DNA of 43,603 nt from Gammaproteobacteria bacterium. Its GTDB lineage: Bacteria > Pseudomonadota > Gammaproteobacteria > Steroidobacterales > Steroidobacteraceae. Location of the stretch: the NCBI GenBank assembly GCA_027307325.1, contig DAHUXE010000193.1, positions 1 through 43,603 of the forward strand. Reading direction: 5' to 3'. Both the position numbers and the translations under genes were made by a program. Positions within the stretch are counted from its first letter, which is position 1. Each line of letters starts with the position of its first letter. Positions 18,042 to 26,922 of the stretch are shown here, one piece after another. The notes under the pieces were generated by a model. That model was not told the origin of the DNA. It ran no database searches and saw only the letters and a list, made by a program, of their open reading frames with translations.

Positions 18042-18509
18042 ATGCCAACGATCAAGACGGGGAACAAGGTGCCCGGGTTTTCCCTGCCGACGACGGGCGG
18101 CGGCACGTGGAGCCTGAAGGACGCGGCCGGCAGGAAGCTGGTGATCTACTTCTACCCGCGCGACATGACCTCCGGCTGCACACGCGAGGCGCAGGACTTC
18201 CGCGACCTCTACGGCGCCTTCCGCAAGGCGGGCGTCGAAGTAGTGGGCGTATCGCTCGACAGCGTCGCCTCACACGACAAGTTCGCCGCCCGGGAGACGC
18301 TGCCGTTCCCGCTGCTCGCCGACACCGACGAGCGCGTGTGCCGGCTGTTCGACGTCATAAAGCCGAAGAGCCTGTACGGCAGAAAGTATCTCGGCGCCGA
18401 GCGCAGCACCTTCCTGCTCGACGGCACGGCACGGCTGCGCCAGGAGTGGCGCAAGGTTAAGGTCCCGGGTCACGCGGAGGCAGTGCTTGAAGCAGCGCGG
18501 AGTCTATGA
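18042..18509 (+). CDS. bcp: Thioredoxin-dependent peroxiredoxin (BCP type)
   Basis: Reduces hydrogen and organic peroxides. 155 residues with the PxxxT/SxxC active site in YPRDMTSGCTREAQDF; the peroxidatic Cys is residue 46. The second Cys that many Bcp proteins have five residues later (CTxEAxxF followed by C) is absent here. Another Cys lies near residue 105 in ERVCRLFDV, so it may be a 1-Cys type or use an unusual resolving Cys. The gene follows the gcvR-like gene by 5 bases and overlaps the next gene. Confidence 0.92.
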   Translation: MPTIKTGNKVPGFSLPTTGGGTWSLKDAAGRKLVIYFYPRDMTSGCTREAQDFRDLYGAFRKAGVEVVGVSLDSVASHDKFAARETLPFPLLADTDERVCRLFDVIKPKSLYGRKYLGAERSTFLLDGTARLRQEWRKVKVPGHAEAVLEAARSL

Positions 18510-19962
18510 GCCCGGTCCCACGGCCGCCTCCGGCGAGGCGCGCGCCGTGAGAGCCAGGGCGCGCGGCGGGCGGCGCCTCTTCGTGCTCGACACCAACGTG
18601 CTGATGCACGACCCGACCGCCATCTTCCGCTTCGAGGAGCACGACGTGTACCTGCCGATGGTGGTGCTCGAGGAGCTCGACGCGCACAAGAAGGGGCTGT
18701 CGGAGGCCTCGCGCAACGTGCGCCAGGTGAGCCGCTTCCTCGACGACATGATGCGCGACGTCACCAAGGAGCAGATCGACCAGGGACTCAAGCTGCCGAG
18801 CGGCTACTCGGGCAATCACGGCAAACGCCCCTCGAGCGGGCGGCTGTTCTTCCAGACACGTCAGCTCACCAGCGCGCTGCCGGACAGCCTGCCCGGCCAG
18901 AGCGGCGACAACGCGATCCTGGCGCAGACGCTGGCGCTGCAGAACGAGCAGAAGGATGCGCGGGTGATCCTGGTCTCGAAGGACATCAACCTGCGGATCA
19001 AGGCGGCGGTCCTCGGGGTGCACGCCGAGGATTACTACAGCGACAAGACCCTCGAGGACGCGGACGTCCTCTACAGCGGCATGACGGCGCTGCCGGCGGA
19101 CTTCTGGGAGCAGCACGGCAAGGACATGCGCTCGTGGAAGGAGAGCGACCGCACGTTCTACGAGATCACCGGGCCCGCGGTGCGCGAGTGGCATCCCAAC
19201 CAGGGCCTGTTCGAGGACACGCCGCAGGGCATCGAGGGCATCGCGCGCAAGGTGAGCGGCGCTACCGCCACCATCGAGCTGACCCGCGACTACCGCAACG
19301 AGCGGCACAACGTCTGGGGAGTGACGGCGCGCAACCGCGAGCAGAACTTCGCGCTCAATCTGCTGATGGATCCGGAGATCGATTTCGTCACGGTGCTGGG
19401 ACCCGCCGGCACCGGCAAGACGCTGCTCGCGCTCGCCGCCGGTCTCATGCAGACGCTCGAGACCAACCGCTTCGTCGAGATCATCATGACGCGCGTCACC
19501 ATCCCGCTCGGCGAGGACATCGGCTTCCTGCCGGGAACCGAGGAGGAGAAGATGGAGCCGTGGATGGGCGCACTCATGGACAACCTCGAGGTGCTCACCG
19601 GCTCGCAGGAAGGCGGCAACTGGGGCCGCGCCGCGACCAACGATCTGCTGCGCAACCGCATCAAGATCCGCTCTCTCAATTTCATGCGCGGCCGCACCTT
19701 CCTCAACCGCTTCCTGATCCTCGATGAGGCGCAGAACCTCACGCCCAAGCAGATGAAGGCGCTGATCACGCGTGCCGGCCCCGGCACCAAGCTCGCCTGT
19801 CTCGGCAACATCGCACAGATCGACACGCCCTATCTCACCGAGATGACCTCCGGCCTCACCTACGCCGTGAACCGCTTCCGCGGCTGGGCCCATTCCGGGC
19901 ACGTGACGCTGGTGCGCGGCGAGCGCTCGCGCCTCGCCGACTACGCCTCGGACATCCTGTAG
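18487..19962 (+). CDS. PhoH family ATPase with N-terminal PIN domain
   Basis: About 470-490 residues. The N-terminal PIN nuclease domain starts at RRLFVLDTNVLMHDPTAIFRF, with its first conserved Asp, and continues to about residue 165. The C-terminal PhoH ATPase domain has Walker A GPAGTGKTLLALAAGL, Walker B FLILDEAQNLTP and the following ITRAGPGTKLACLGN. This is the YlaK/PhoH2-like architecture, thought to couple RNA unwinding with RNA cleavage. The TTG at 18487, behind GGAGG at 18476-18480 inside the end of bcp, is the best-supported start; GTG 18547 is an alternative closer to the PIN domain. Stop is TAG. Confidence 0.87.
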   Translation: MKQRGVYEPGPTAASGEARAVRARARGGRRLFVLDTNVLMHDPTAIFRFEEHDVYLPMVVLEELDAHKKGLSEASRNVRQVSRFLDDMMRDVTKEQIDQGLKLPSGYSGNHGKRPSSGRLFFQTRQLTSALPDSLPGQSGDNAILAQTLALQNEQKDARVILVSKDINLRIKAAVLGVHAEDYYSDKTLEDADVLYSGMTALPADFWEQHGKDMRSWKESDRTFYEITGPAVREWHPNQGLFEDTPQGIEGIARKVSGATATIELTRDYRNERHNVWGVTARNREQNFALNLLMDPEIDFVTVLGPAGTGKTLLALAAGLMQTLETNRFVEIIMTRVTIPLGEDIGFLPGTEEEKMEPWMGALMDNLEVLTGSQEGGNWGRAATNDLLRNRIKIRSLNFMRGRTFLNRFLILDEAQNLTPKQMKALITRAGPGTKLACLGNIAQIDTPYLTEMTSGLTYAVNRFRGWAHSGHVTLVRGERSRLADYASDIL

Positions 19963-20066
19963 GGCGCGCCTGCCGCACTGTCAAAAGTCGGCCCTGCGGG
20001 GGGCGGATTCGGTGTAGGCTTGCTGGGGCGCCGGCGCTCCCGAAGCCGGGGCGCCCGTCGACCCTT

Positions 20067-20085
20067 TGTAAGCGTCTGTAAGCGT
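20067..20085 (+). promoter_or_regulatory. Tandem direct repeat upstream of the BepA-like gene
   Basis: TGTAAGCGT occurs twice, at 20067-20075 and 20077-20085, so the period is 10 bases, one helical turn. It sits 41 bases before the BepA-like ATG. The spacing GTAAG-N5-GTAAG resembles the CpxR box of enterobacteria (GTAAA-N5-GTAAA), which would fit an envelope-stress protease gene, but this is an inference from pattern only. Confidence 0.45.
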
Positions 20086-20126
20086 TGGGAAACTCATCCG
20101 CTCCGGCCGTGGTCAAATCGAACCAT

Positions 20127-21659
20127 ATGCGCCCCCTTCTGATCGTCCTGGTGAGCGGCTTTCTCACCGTTGCCGGCGTCGCCTTCGCAAGCGAGCCGCC
20201 GATGCCGGGTACCGGCATCCTGAGCGGGCCGACGGCGGGCTCCGACCTTCCCGACATGGGCAGCCCGGCCGAGACGGTGCTGTCGAGGAGCGATGAGTAC
20301 CGGCTCGGCGCGATGGTGGCGAAGGAGCTGCGCGATCAGAACGTCCTCATCGAGGACCCGGAAGTCAGCGAGTACATCAACGACATCGGCAAGCGGCTCG
20401 CGTCGCAGAGCGAGATGGGCGGCGAGTACTTCCACTACTTCGTGATCCGGGACGACACCATCAACGCCTTCGCCGTGACCGGCGGCTACGTCTTCTTCAA
20501 CTCCGGCCTGGTGCTCGCCACCGAGAACGAGTCGGAGCTCGCCGGCGTAATGGCGCACGAGACCGCGCACATCACCCAGCATCACATCGCACGCATGCTC
20601 GCCGACCAGTCGCGCCAGAGCCTGACCACCGCGGCCGCCATGATCGGCGCGATCCTGCTCGGCGCGCTCGCCGGCGGCGGCCAGGCCACCGAAGGCGCCC
20701 TCATCGCGGCGCAGGGCATGGCGGTGCAGCACCAGATCAACTTCACGCGCGACAACGAGTGGGAAGCCGACCGCGTCGGCATCGGCTATCTCGCGGGTGC
20801 GGGCTTCGATCCGTACGGCATGGGCAACATGTTCGACACCATGATGCGGCACTCGGGGCTCGCCCAGACCTACATTCCGGCGATGCTGCTCAATCACCCG
20901 GTCGACTCGGAGCGTATCGCCGAGCAGCGGACCCGCGCCGCGCAGTTTCCGCCGCGCACCGGCCATGACTCGCAAACCTACCAGCTGATACGCGAGCGTG
21001 TGCGGGTGCTGACGGCGACCGGCGATACCGACATGGCGCAGCAGTACGCGCAGAAGATCGCACACGGCGGCGACGACATGGGCAACCAGTACGGCCGGGC
21101 GCTCGCCCTGGTGGGCGGCAACCGCGCCTCCGCCGAGCAGGCGGTCGGGATACTCGGCAAGCTCGTGCAGCAGCACGAGGGGCTGACGGTCCTGTATTCC
21201 GCCCTGGGCCAGGCGCAGGCCAAGGCCGGACACGTCAACGAGGCGCTGGCTACTTTCAAGCACGCCGAGGCGCTCTTTCCACGCAACGTGCCGGTGACCG
21301 TGCGCTACGCGCAGACGCTCATGGCCGCGGGCCGCCCGGGCGAGGCCCACACCATGCTGCTCGACCTCTTCAACGTCGTGCCGCCCACCCCCGACCAGAT
21401 TCACCTCACGGCGCTCGCGGCGAGTGCCGCCGGCGATCCGGGGGACGCCTACTTCTACATGGGCGAGTATCAGATCGCCAACGGTGACCTGCCGCGCGCC
21501 GTCCAGCAGATCCAGCTGGCGCTGGCGGCGCCGCACACCAGTACCATCCAGCGGCAGCGCTACCGCGCGCGCCTCGACGAGGTGCGCGAGTTCCTCGCCA
21601 GCACGCGCAAGCCGCGGCTGACCGACAACGGGGATCAGGGGCAGGGTCGCGGCCGCTGA
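20127..21659 (+). CDS. bepA: Outer-membrane assembly metalloprotease/chaperone (BepA/YfgC-like, M48)
   Basis: A periplasmic zinc protease that helps fold or degrade outer-membrane proteins such as LptD and BamA. 510 residues: an N-terminal signal peptide (MRPLLIVLVSGFLTVAGVAFA), the M48 domain with HETAHITQHH near residue 140 (HExxH zinc motif) and a downstream third-ligand region DNEWEADRVGIGYL, then a C-terminal TPR-like helical region from about residue 290. Length and order match BepA (487 in E. coli). I chose ATG 20127 because it opens the signal peptide; the frame is open a little upstream. Confidence 0.88.
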   Translation: MRPLLIVLVSGFLTVAGVAFASEPPMPGTGILSGPTAGSDLPDMGSPAETVLSRSDEYRLGAMVAKELRDQNVLIEDPEVSEYINDIGKRLASQSEMGGEYFHYFVIRDDTINAFAVTGGYVFFNSGLVLATENESELAGVMAHETAHITQHHIARMLADQSRQSLTTAAAMIGAILLGALAGGGQATEGALIAAQGMAVQHQINFTRDNEWEADRVGIGYLAGAGFDPYGMGNMFDTMMRHSGLAQTYIPAMLLNHPVDSERIAEQRTRAAQFPPRTGHDSQTYQLIRERVRVLTATGDTDMAQQYAQKIAHGGDDMGNQYGRALALVGGNRASAEQAVGILGKLVQQHEGLTVLYSALGQAQAKAGHVNEALATFKHAEALFPRNVPVTVRYAQTLMAAGRPGEAHTMLLDLFNVVPPTPDQIHLTALAASAAGDPGDAYFYMGEYQIANGDLPRAVQQIQLALAAPHTSTIQRQRYRARLDEVREFLASTRKPRLTDNGDQGQGRGR

Positions 21660-21713
21660 CCGTACCCGCCAGGCCCGCTACAATGCCGGCCGGGCTTGTA
21701 CTCCACCGGTGCC

Positions 21714-22502
21714 ATGCAAACCACGATCCGCCTTTCCCTGGCGGCGCTCCTCCTGTTGCTGCTCGGCGCCTGCGCCACGGCGCCGACGCGCAGCGACCCG
21801 CGCGATCCCTGGGAGCGCATGAACCGTGCGACCTACGCCTTCAACGACAAGGTCGACCGCGCGGTTCTGAAGCCGGTAGCGCGCGGCTATCGCAGCATCA
21901 CGCCGCACGTCGTGCAGGTCGGCGTCAGCAACTTCTTCACCAACGTGACCTATCCGACCGTCATGGTGAATGACCTGCTGCAGGGACAATTCACGCCGTT
22001 CGTGCACGACACCAGCCGGCTGCTGGTCAACACCGTGCTCGGCATCGGCGGCCTGTTCGATCCGGCGACGCCGATGGGGCTCGAGAAGAACGACCGCGAC
22101 TTCGGGCAGACGCTCGGCGTGTGGGGCGTGAAGAGCGGACCCTACCTCGTCATTCCCCTCCTCGGTCCTTCCGATGTGCGCGACGGGTTCGGGCGGGTGG
22201 GAGACGTGTTCAGCGATCCGCGCCACTATATGCGCAACAACTACTGGAGCTGGGGCCTGTGGGGCCTCGGGGTCGTCGACTTACGCGCGCACCTGCTCGA
22301 CCTGGAGGCGAAGCTGCAGGGCGTCTACGATCCCTACGCGTTCATCCGCAACGTTTATCTGCAGAACCGCGAGTTCAAGGTGCACGGCGGCAACTCGCAG
22401 AGCGAGGAGGACGAGGAGCAGAAGATGCTGGAGGAGTCGGGCATCGAGCCGACGCCGCCGCAGTCGCAGCCGCCGCCGCCCGAGCCGCGTACGCCCAGGT
22501 GA
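21714..22502 (+). CDS. mlaA: Outer-membrane phospholipid removal lipoprotein MlaA (VacJ)
   Basis: Removes phospholipids from the outer leaflet of the outer membrane and passes them to MlaC. 262 residues, with lipobox LLGAC (Cys near residue 19). Family hallmarks: DPWERMNRATYAFNDKVDRAVLKPVARGY near the start, NFFTNVTYPTVMVNDLLQG, then DFGQTLGVWGVKSGPYLVIPLLGPSDVRDGFG. The C-terminus is extended by a charged and Pro-rich tail (EEDEEQKM... PPPPEPRTPR). Its end converges on mlaB with 21 bases between. Confidence 0.95.
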   Translation: MQTTIRLSLAALLLLLLGACATAPTRSDPRDPWERMNRATYAFNDKVDRAVLKPVARGYRSITPHVVQVGVSNFFTNVTYPTVMVNDLLQGQFTPFVHDTSRLLVNTVLGIGGLFDPATPMGLEKNDRDFGQTLGVWGVKSGPYLVIPLLGPSDVRDGFGRVGDVFSDPRHYMRNNYWSWGLWGLGVVDLRAHLLDLEAKLQGVYDPYAFIRNVYLQNREFKVHGGNSQSEEDEEQKMLEESGIEPTPPQSQPPPPEPRTPR

Positions 22503-22523
22503 GCGGGGATGTCGGCGGTCTCG

Positions 22524-22871
22524 CTACACGCCGCGCTCGAGCAGCTCGCTCACCTCGCTGATCCGGCCGAGCGCCGCGAGTCCCTGTGGCAGCTGCGCGA
22601 AGCGCAGCCGGCGCCCCTGGGCCCGCGCGCAGGCAAGCCAGTCGAGCAGCACCGCGAGTCCCGCGCTGTCGGATGCCGTGATGCCCTGGCAGTCGATGAG
22701 CAGCACGCCGTCGCCGGCCGCATCGATGGCATCGAGCCCGAGCTCGCGCGCCCGCCGCGCGCTGGCAAAGCTCAGAGGACCCGCGGCGAGCAGCCGGCCG
22801 CTGCCGCCTGAGGCGAGCCTGAACGGCCCCGCGGCCAGATCGAGCGGGGCGGTGAGCGGGTCCGGGCTCAT
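22524..22871 (-). CDS. mlaB: STAS-domain protein MlaB
   Basis: Cytoplasmic STAS subunit that stabilises the MlaFE transporter. 115 residues with a STAS core: GDGVLLIDCQGITASDSAGLAVLLDWLACARAQG, where the DSAGL loop is the conserved STAS site. The start overlaps the mlaC stop by four bases. It is the last gene of mlaFEDCB and ends at TAG. Confidence 0.88.
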   Translation of the reverse strand: MSPDPLTAPLDLAAGPFRLASGGSGRLLAAGPLSFASARRARELGLDAIDAAGDGVLLIDCQGITASDSAGLAVLLDWLACARAQGRRLRFAQLPQGLAALGRISEVSELLERGV

Positions 22872-23557
22872 CCGCCGGAGCCGCGGGTCTGCCTGGCGAT
22901 CTCGCCGGGTTTCTCGCCCGATTCGAGGCGCTTGATCACGGTTTCGAGACCCTGTTGCTCGATCTGGGCGCCGAAGTCCTCGCGATAGCTCTTGACGTAG
23001 CTGATGCCATCGATCACGACGTCCCAGGCCTTCCAGCCCAGCGGCGTCTTGCGCAGCGAGTAGTTGACCGATACGCGGTCGCCGTTCCTGCGGCGCACCT
23101 CGGTACGCACGGTCGCCGTAGTCGCACCGGGCTCGAGGCGGCTCGGGAAGATCTTCAGGCGGTCCGAGGTGAACTCGACCAGCGAGTCACCATAGTTCGT
23201 GAGCAGCGACTGCTTGAAGGCGTTGATGAAGCGCTGCCGCTGCTCGGCAGTCGCGCTGCGCCAGAACTGACCGAGCACGACGCGTGCCGAAGTCTCGGTG
23301 TCGAAATGCGGCATGAGGTCCTTGTCGACCAGCGCGGCGACCTTGGCCGGATCGCGGCGATACTCGTCGCGGTGCTTGTCGAGCTCGTCCAGCATCCCCT
23401 GCGCAGTCGCCTGCACCAGGGCCGCCGGATCGCCCGCCTCCGCGCTCGCCGCGGTGCCCGCCGCCCCCTGCCCCGCCACGGCCGGTGGGCTCTGCGCCTG
23501 CACGGCCACGGCCGTGCACACCCAGGCCGCCGTCAACAACACGCTCACGATTCTCAT
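22868..23557 (-). CDS. mlaC: Periplasmic phospholipid-binding protein MlaC
   Basis: Shuttles phospholipid between MlaA at the outer membrane and MlaD at the inner membrane. 229 residues. Signal peptide MRIVSVLLTAAWVCTAVAVQAQ, then the MlaC (Ttg2D) domain with MPHFDTETSARVVLGQFWRSATAEQRQRFINAFKQSL and a C-terminal GWKAWDVVIDGISYVKSYREDF. All features are typical of the family. It overlaps mlaD and mlaB by four bases each. Confidence 0.95.
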   Translation of the reverse strand: MRIVSVLLTAAWVCTAVAVQAQSPPAVAGQGAAGTAASAEAGDPAALVQATAQGMLDELDKHRDEYRRDPAKVAALVDKDLMPHFDTETSARVVLGQFWRSATAEQRQRFINAFKQSLLTNYGDSLVEFTSDRLKIFPSRLEPGATTATVRTEVRRRNGDRVSVNYSLRKTPLGWKAWDVVIDGISYVKSYREDFGAQIEQQGLETVIKRLESGEKPGEIARQTRGSGG

Positions 23558-24066
23558 TTCTTCGGCTCCGTCTTCGCCGCGCTGTCGCTCTCGCCGCTAC
23601 CCTTGCTGGCAAAGCTCGCGAAGAACTTGTTGATGAGGCTCTCGAGCACGATCGCCGACTGAGTCTGGTCGATGCGGCTGCCCTCCTTGAGGTAGGCGTC
23701 GAGCCCCCCCGGGCTGATCCCGACATACTTGCCGCCGAGCAGTCCCTCGGTCTGGATGCTCGCGAAGCTGTCCTCGGGGATCTCGTTGTACTGCGGATCG
23801 ATGCGCATGCCCACCACCGCCTTGTAGACCCGGGAGTCGAAGCGGATCGAGGACACCTCCCCTACACGCACGCCCGAGATGGTGACGGGCGATCCGATCT
23901 TCAGGTCGCCGACGTTGTCGAAATCCGCGCTCACGTGATACCCCGCCTTCTGGCCGGTGAACTTGACGCCGCTGGCAGGCAGCTGCGTCGTGAGAAACAG
24001 CAGCGCCGCAAATCCCAACAGCACGAACAGGCCCGTACCGATCTCCAGGGTTCGATTGCTCTGCAT
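23554..24066 (-). CDS. mlaD: Inner-membrane lipid transport MCE protein MlaD
   Basis: The single-span subunit that forms a hexameric lipid channel on MlaE. 170 residues: N-terminal membrane anchor (EIGTGLFVLLGFAALLFLTTQL), then one MCE domain with FDNVGDLKIGSPVTISGVRVGEVSSI and EGLLGGKYVGISPG. The C-terminal helix IVLESLINKFFASF is followed by a charged tail. The length is close to E. coli MlaD (183). It lies 15 bases after mlaE. Confidence 0.95.
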   Translation of the reverse strand: MQSNRTLEIGTGLFVLLGFAALLFLTTQLPASGVKFTGQKAGYHVSADFDNVGDLKIGSPVTISGVRVGEVSSIRFDSRVYKAVVGMRIDPQYNEIPEDSFASIQTEGLLGGKYVGISPGGLDAYLKEGSRIDQTQSAIVLESLINKFFASFASKGSGESDSAAKTEPKK

Positions 24067-24081
24067 GGCTGGTAGTTCCTC

Positions 24082-24846
24082 TCAAAGAAAGACCGCGGTG
24101 AGCACGTAGTCGAGAAGCAGCGTGATCACGGAGGAGGCGACTACGGTGCGCGTGGTCGCGAGCCCCACCCCCTCGGCGGTAGGCTCGGCGTGATAACCCT
24201 CGTGCACCGCGATCAGGCTGCAGGCGATGCCGAATACGACGCTCTTCAGCAGACCCTCGTTCACGTCGTGCAAGTCGACGGAACCCTGAGTCTGCGACCA
24301 GAAGACGCCGCGGTCGACCCCCATCATCTGTACGCCGACGAGCTGCGCGCCGTACAGCCCGATCACGCTGAAGATCGCCGTCAGCAACGGCATCGCGATC
24401 ACCCCGCCGAGGAAGCGCGGCGCCGCCACGTAGCGCAGCGGGTCGACCGCCATGATCTCCATCGCGGTCAGCTGGTCGGTCGCGCGCATCAGGCCGATCT
24501 CGGAGGTGAGCGCGGTGCCGGCACGGCCCGCGAACAGCAGCGCCGTGATCACCGGCGCAAGCTCCCGCAGCAGGCCGAGGGCCGCCGCGATGCCGAGCGC
24601 CTCCTCGGAGCCGAAGCGCCGCAGCAGGTCGTAGCCCTGCAGGCCGAGCACCATGCCGACGAACAAACCCGACAGCATGATGATGATGAGCGAGCGGGCG
24701 CCGGTGTTGTAGATCTGCATCAGGAGCAGCCGCGGCCGGCCGAGAGCCGGTACACACTGGATGAGGAGCTGCACGAAGAAGATGGTCACCGACCCGAGGC
24801 GGCGCACGCCGCCGAGCAGGTAAGTGCCGGGAGGGCGGGCGCTCAT
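24082..24846 (-). CDS. mlaE: Phospholipid ABC transporter permease MlaE
   Basis: Integral membrane subunit of MlaFEDB. 254 residues with five or so transmembrane segments. Typical MlaE sequences are present: LSGLFVGMVLGLQGYDLLRRFG, LLRELAPVITALLFAGRAGTALTSEIGLMRATDQLTAMEIMAVDP, which includes the coupling-helix region, and a C-terminal ASSVITLLLDYVLTAVFL. The start overlaps the mlaF stop by four bases. Confidence 0.96.
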   Translation of the reverse strand: MSARPPGTYLLGGVRRLGSVTIFFVQLLIQCVPALGRPRLLLMQIYNTGARSLIIIMLSGLFVGMVLGLQGYDLLRRFGSEEALGIAAALGLLRELAPVITALLFAGRAGTALTSEIGLMRATDQLTAMEIMAVDPLRYVAAPRFLGGVIAMPLLTAIFSVIGLYGAQLVGVQMMGVDRGVFWSQTQGSVDLHDVNEGLLKSVVFGIACSLIAVHEGYHAEPTAEGVGLATTRTVVASSVITLLLDYVLTAVFL

Positions 24847-25691
24847 CGCTCGTCCGCCTCGAGCAGCTGACCCGCGTAATCCGGGGCCGGGTAGTGGAAG
24901 GGAACCGGGCCCTCGGCGCTGCCCGTCATGAACTGGCGTACCGCGGCCGAGTCGCTGGCGCGCAGCTGCGCCGGCGTGCCCGCGGCCGCGACCCTGCCCT
25001 CCGAGATCAGATAGCTGTCGTCGGCGATGGTGGCGAGCTCATGCACGTCGTGCGAGACCACCACGCTGGTGATGCCGAGCGCCTGGTTCATGTGCTTGAT
25101 GAGCCGTAGGATGAACCCGAGCGAGATCGGATCGAGACCGACGAACGGCTCGTCGTAAAGGAGGATCTCGGGATCCATCACGATGGCGCGCGCGAGCGCG
25201 ACGCGCCGTGCCATGCCCCCCGAGAGCTCGCCCGGCATGAGGGTTGCCGCGCCGCGCAGGCCCACGGCCTGCAGCTTCGTCAGCACCAGGAGGCGCACCA
25301 GCGGCTCGGGCAGATCCGTATGCTCCCGCACCGGGAAGGCGACGTTCTCGAAGACGTCCAGGTCGGTGAGCAGCGCGCCGTTCTGGAATAAGAGGCCCAT
25401 GCGGCGCCGGAGCGCGTAGACCTGGTTGCGGCCGAAGCTCGCGAGGTCCTTGCCGAAGACCGTGACCTGCCCGCGCGCGGGCGCCACCTGCCGGGTGATC
25501 AGCCGCAGCAGTGTCGTCTTGCCGGTGCCGCTCGGGCCCATGATTGCGGTAATGCGCCCGCGGCGTACCTCGAGATCGAGCCCGGCAAAGATTGCGCGCC
25601 CGCCCGCGGCGTAGTGCACGTCGCGCACGGCGGCCACCACGTCGCCCGTGTGTGCGGCAGACGCGGCTTGCACGGAGGCGGTGCTGGTCAC
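24843..25691 (-). CDS. mlaF: Phospholipid ABC transporter ATP-binding protein MlaF
   Basis: ATPase of the MlaFEDB complex. About 282 residues. Walker A GPSGTGKTTLLRLI, Q-loop region GLLFQNGALL, signature LSGGMARRVALARAI, Walker B EILLYDEPFVGLDP and switch His in VVVSHDVHE are all present. The FQNGALLTDLDVFENVAFP stretch is a mark of MlaF. I chose GTG 25691 (VTSTASVQAASAA); the open frame further upstream is unlike the family. It starts 43 bases after the aldolase stop. Confidence 0.94.
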   Translation of the reverse strand: MTSTASVQAASAAHTGDVVAAVRDVHYAAGGRAIFAGLDLEVRRGRITAIMGPSGTGKTTLLRLITRQVAPARGQVTVFGKDLASFGRNQVYALRRRMGLLFQNGALLTDLDVFENVAFPVREHTDLPEPLVRLLVLTKLQAVGLRGAATLMPGELSGGMARRVALARAIVMDPEILLYDEPFVGLDPISLGFILRLIKHMNQALGITSVVVSHDVHELATIADDSYLISEGRVAAAGTPAQLRASDSAAVRQFMTGSAEGPVPFHYPAPDYAGQLLEADER

Positions 25692-25734
25692 GCGAGCGTG
25701 GCGCGGCGCGGTGCCATCGGGCGGCCCGGTGCCC

Positions 25735-26757
25735 TCAAGCGGCCCGGCTCTCCATCTCCGGAGCGTAGCGCCCGGTGGTGGCAGCCCCGTTGAGCTGCGC
25801 CCGCCGTGCAAATTCCTTCTGAGCGGCGGCGAAGTTGGCCGCCGACCCGCCCCAGGCCTTGAGGGCCGTGTCCTGCAGCGCCCGGCCGTAACTGAAGGTG
25901 AGCGCCCAGGGCAGCGGCCCGAGGCGGTTCATCAGCGACAGGTGCAGCGTCGCCTCGGTCGGCGACTGGCCGCCGGAGAGGAAGGCAATCCCGGGGACCG
26001 CCGCCGGCACGTGGCGCTTCAGCACCCGCACCGTGGCCTCGGCGACCGCCTCCGGGGATGCCCGGCCGCTCGCCTTCTTGCCCGAGATCGCCATGTTGGG
26101 CTTGAGCACCATTCCCTCGAACTGTACGCGATGGGCAAAGAGCTCCTCGAATGTCACGGCCAGCACCTCCCCGGTGACCTCCACGCAACGCTCGAGCGAG
26201 TGAGCGCCGTCCATGAGGACCTCCGGCTCGACGATCGGCACGATGTCGTTTTCCTGGCAAAGCGCGGCATAGCGGGCGAGCGCGTGGGCATTTGCCCGGA
26301 TCGCAAAGCTGGTCGGGATGCCGGCGGCGATGTCGATCACCGCGCGCCACTTGGCGAAGCGCGCTCCGAGGCCGCGGTACTCGATCAGCCGCTCGCGCAG
26401 GCCGTCGAGCCCCTCGGTGATGGTCTCGCCCGGAAAGCCGGCGAGGGGCTTGGCTCCAAGGTCGACCTTGATGCCGGGGATCATCCCGTGATTGGCGAGG
26501 TACTGCGGGAAAGGCGTCCCGTCCCTGGTTTTCTGGCGGATGGTCTCGTCGTAGAGGATCACACCGCTCACCGCCTCGGCGGCGCCGGGGGCGGTGAACA
26601 GCATCTCCCGGTAGGTACGACGATGCTCCTCGGTCGACTCGAGCTTGATGCTGTCGAAGCGCTTCTTGATGGTACCGCCGCTCTCGTCGGCGGCCAGGAT
26701 CCCCTTGCCCTTGGTAACCATCGCGCAGGCGACGCGATGGAGCTCGCTGAGATTCAT
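25735..26757 (-). CDS. Class I fructose-bisphosphate aldolase
   Basis: Cleaves fructose 1,6-bisphosphate to dihydroxyacetone phosphate and glyceraldehyde 3-phosphate through a Schiff base, needing no metal. 340 residues of the eukaryote-like type: GKGILAADESGGTIKKRF, YDETIRQ, FAKWRAV (substrate-site Lys), and VLKPNM with the Schiff-base Lys (around residue 210-230), then FLSGGQSPTEAT. ATG 26757 (MNLSELHRVA) is used because the frame upstream is unlike the family. It may be co-transcribed with mlaFEDCB, which starts 43 bases after its stop. Confidence 0.95.
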   Translation of the reverse strand: MNLSELHRVACAMVTKGKGILAADESGGTIKKRFDSIKLESTEEHRRTYREMLFTAPGAAEAVSGVILYDETIRQKTRDGTPFPQYLANHGMIPGIKVDLGAKPLAGFPGETITEGLDGLRERLIEYRGLGARFAKWRAVIDIAAGIPTSFAIRANAHALARYAALCQENDIVPIVEPEVLMDGAHSLERCVEVTGEVLAVTFEELFAHRVQFEGMVLKPNMAISGKKASGRASPEAVAEATVRVLKRHVPAAVPGIAFLSGGQSPTEATLHLSLMNRLGPLPWALTFSYGRALQDTALKAWGGSAANFAAAQKEFARRAQLNGAATTGRYAPEMESRAA

Positions 26758-26869
26758 CGTCCACTCCTTAAGGCGACCGACGTGCGTCCTTACCCAGTCA
26801 CTTCGGCGCTCTCGTGATCGCAAGCCTTTGAAAACGGAAGCGCTAAGGATAGCAAAACCGGTGCGCCAC

Positions 26870-26916
26870 TTGGTTCACGAAGCAATTAGCACTAAAATAG
26901 TCCTACTTTCGGAGGA
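26870..26916 (+). promoter_or_regulatory. Promoter and likely operator of the SUF operon
   Basis: TTGGTT (26870-26875) and TAAAAT (26893-26898) are separated by exactly 17 bases, a sigma70-like promoter. The inverted repeat ACTA-AAA-TAGT (26891-26901) overlies the -10 element and is followed by CCTACTTT, so a repressor bound here would block transcription. The first gene is a Rrf2-type regulator, which makes autoregulation likely. The ribosome site GGAGGA is at 26911-26916, six bases before ATG 26923. Confidence 0.6.
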
Positions 26917-26922
26917 TGTCCC

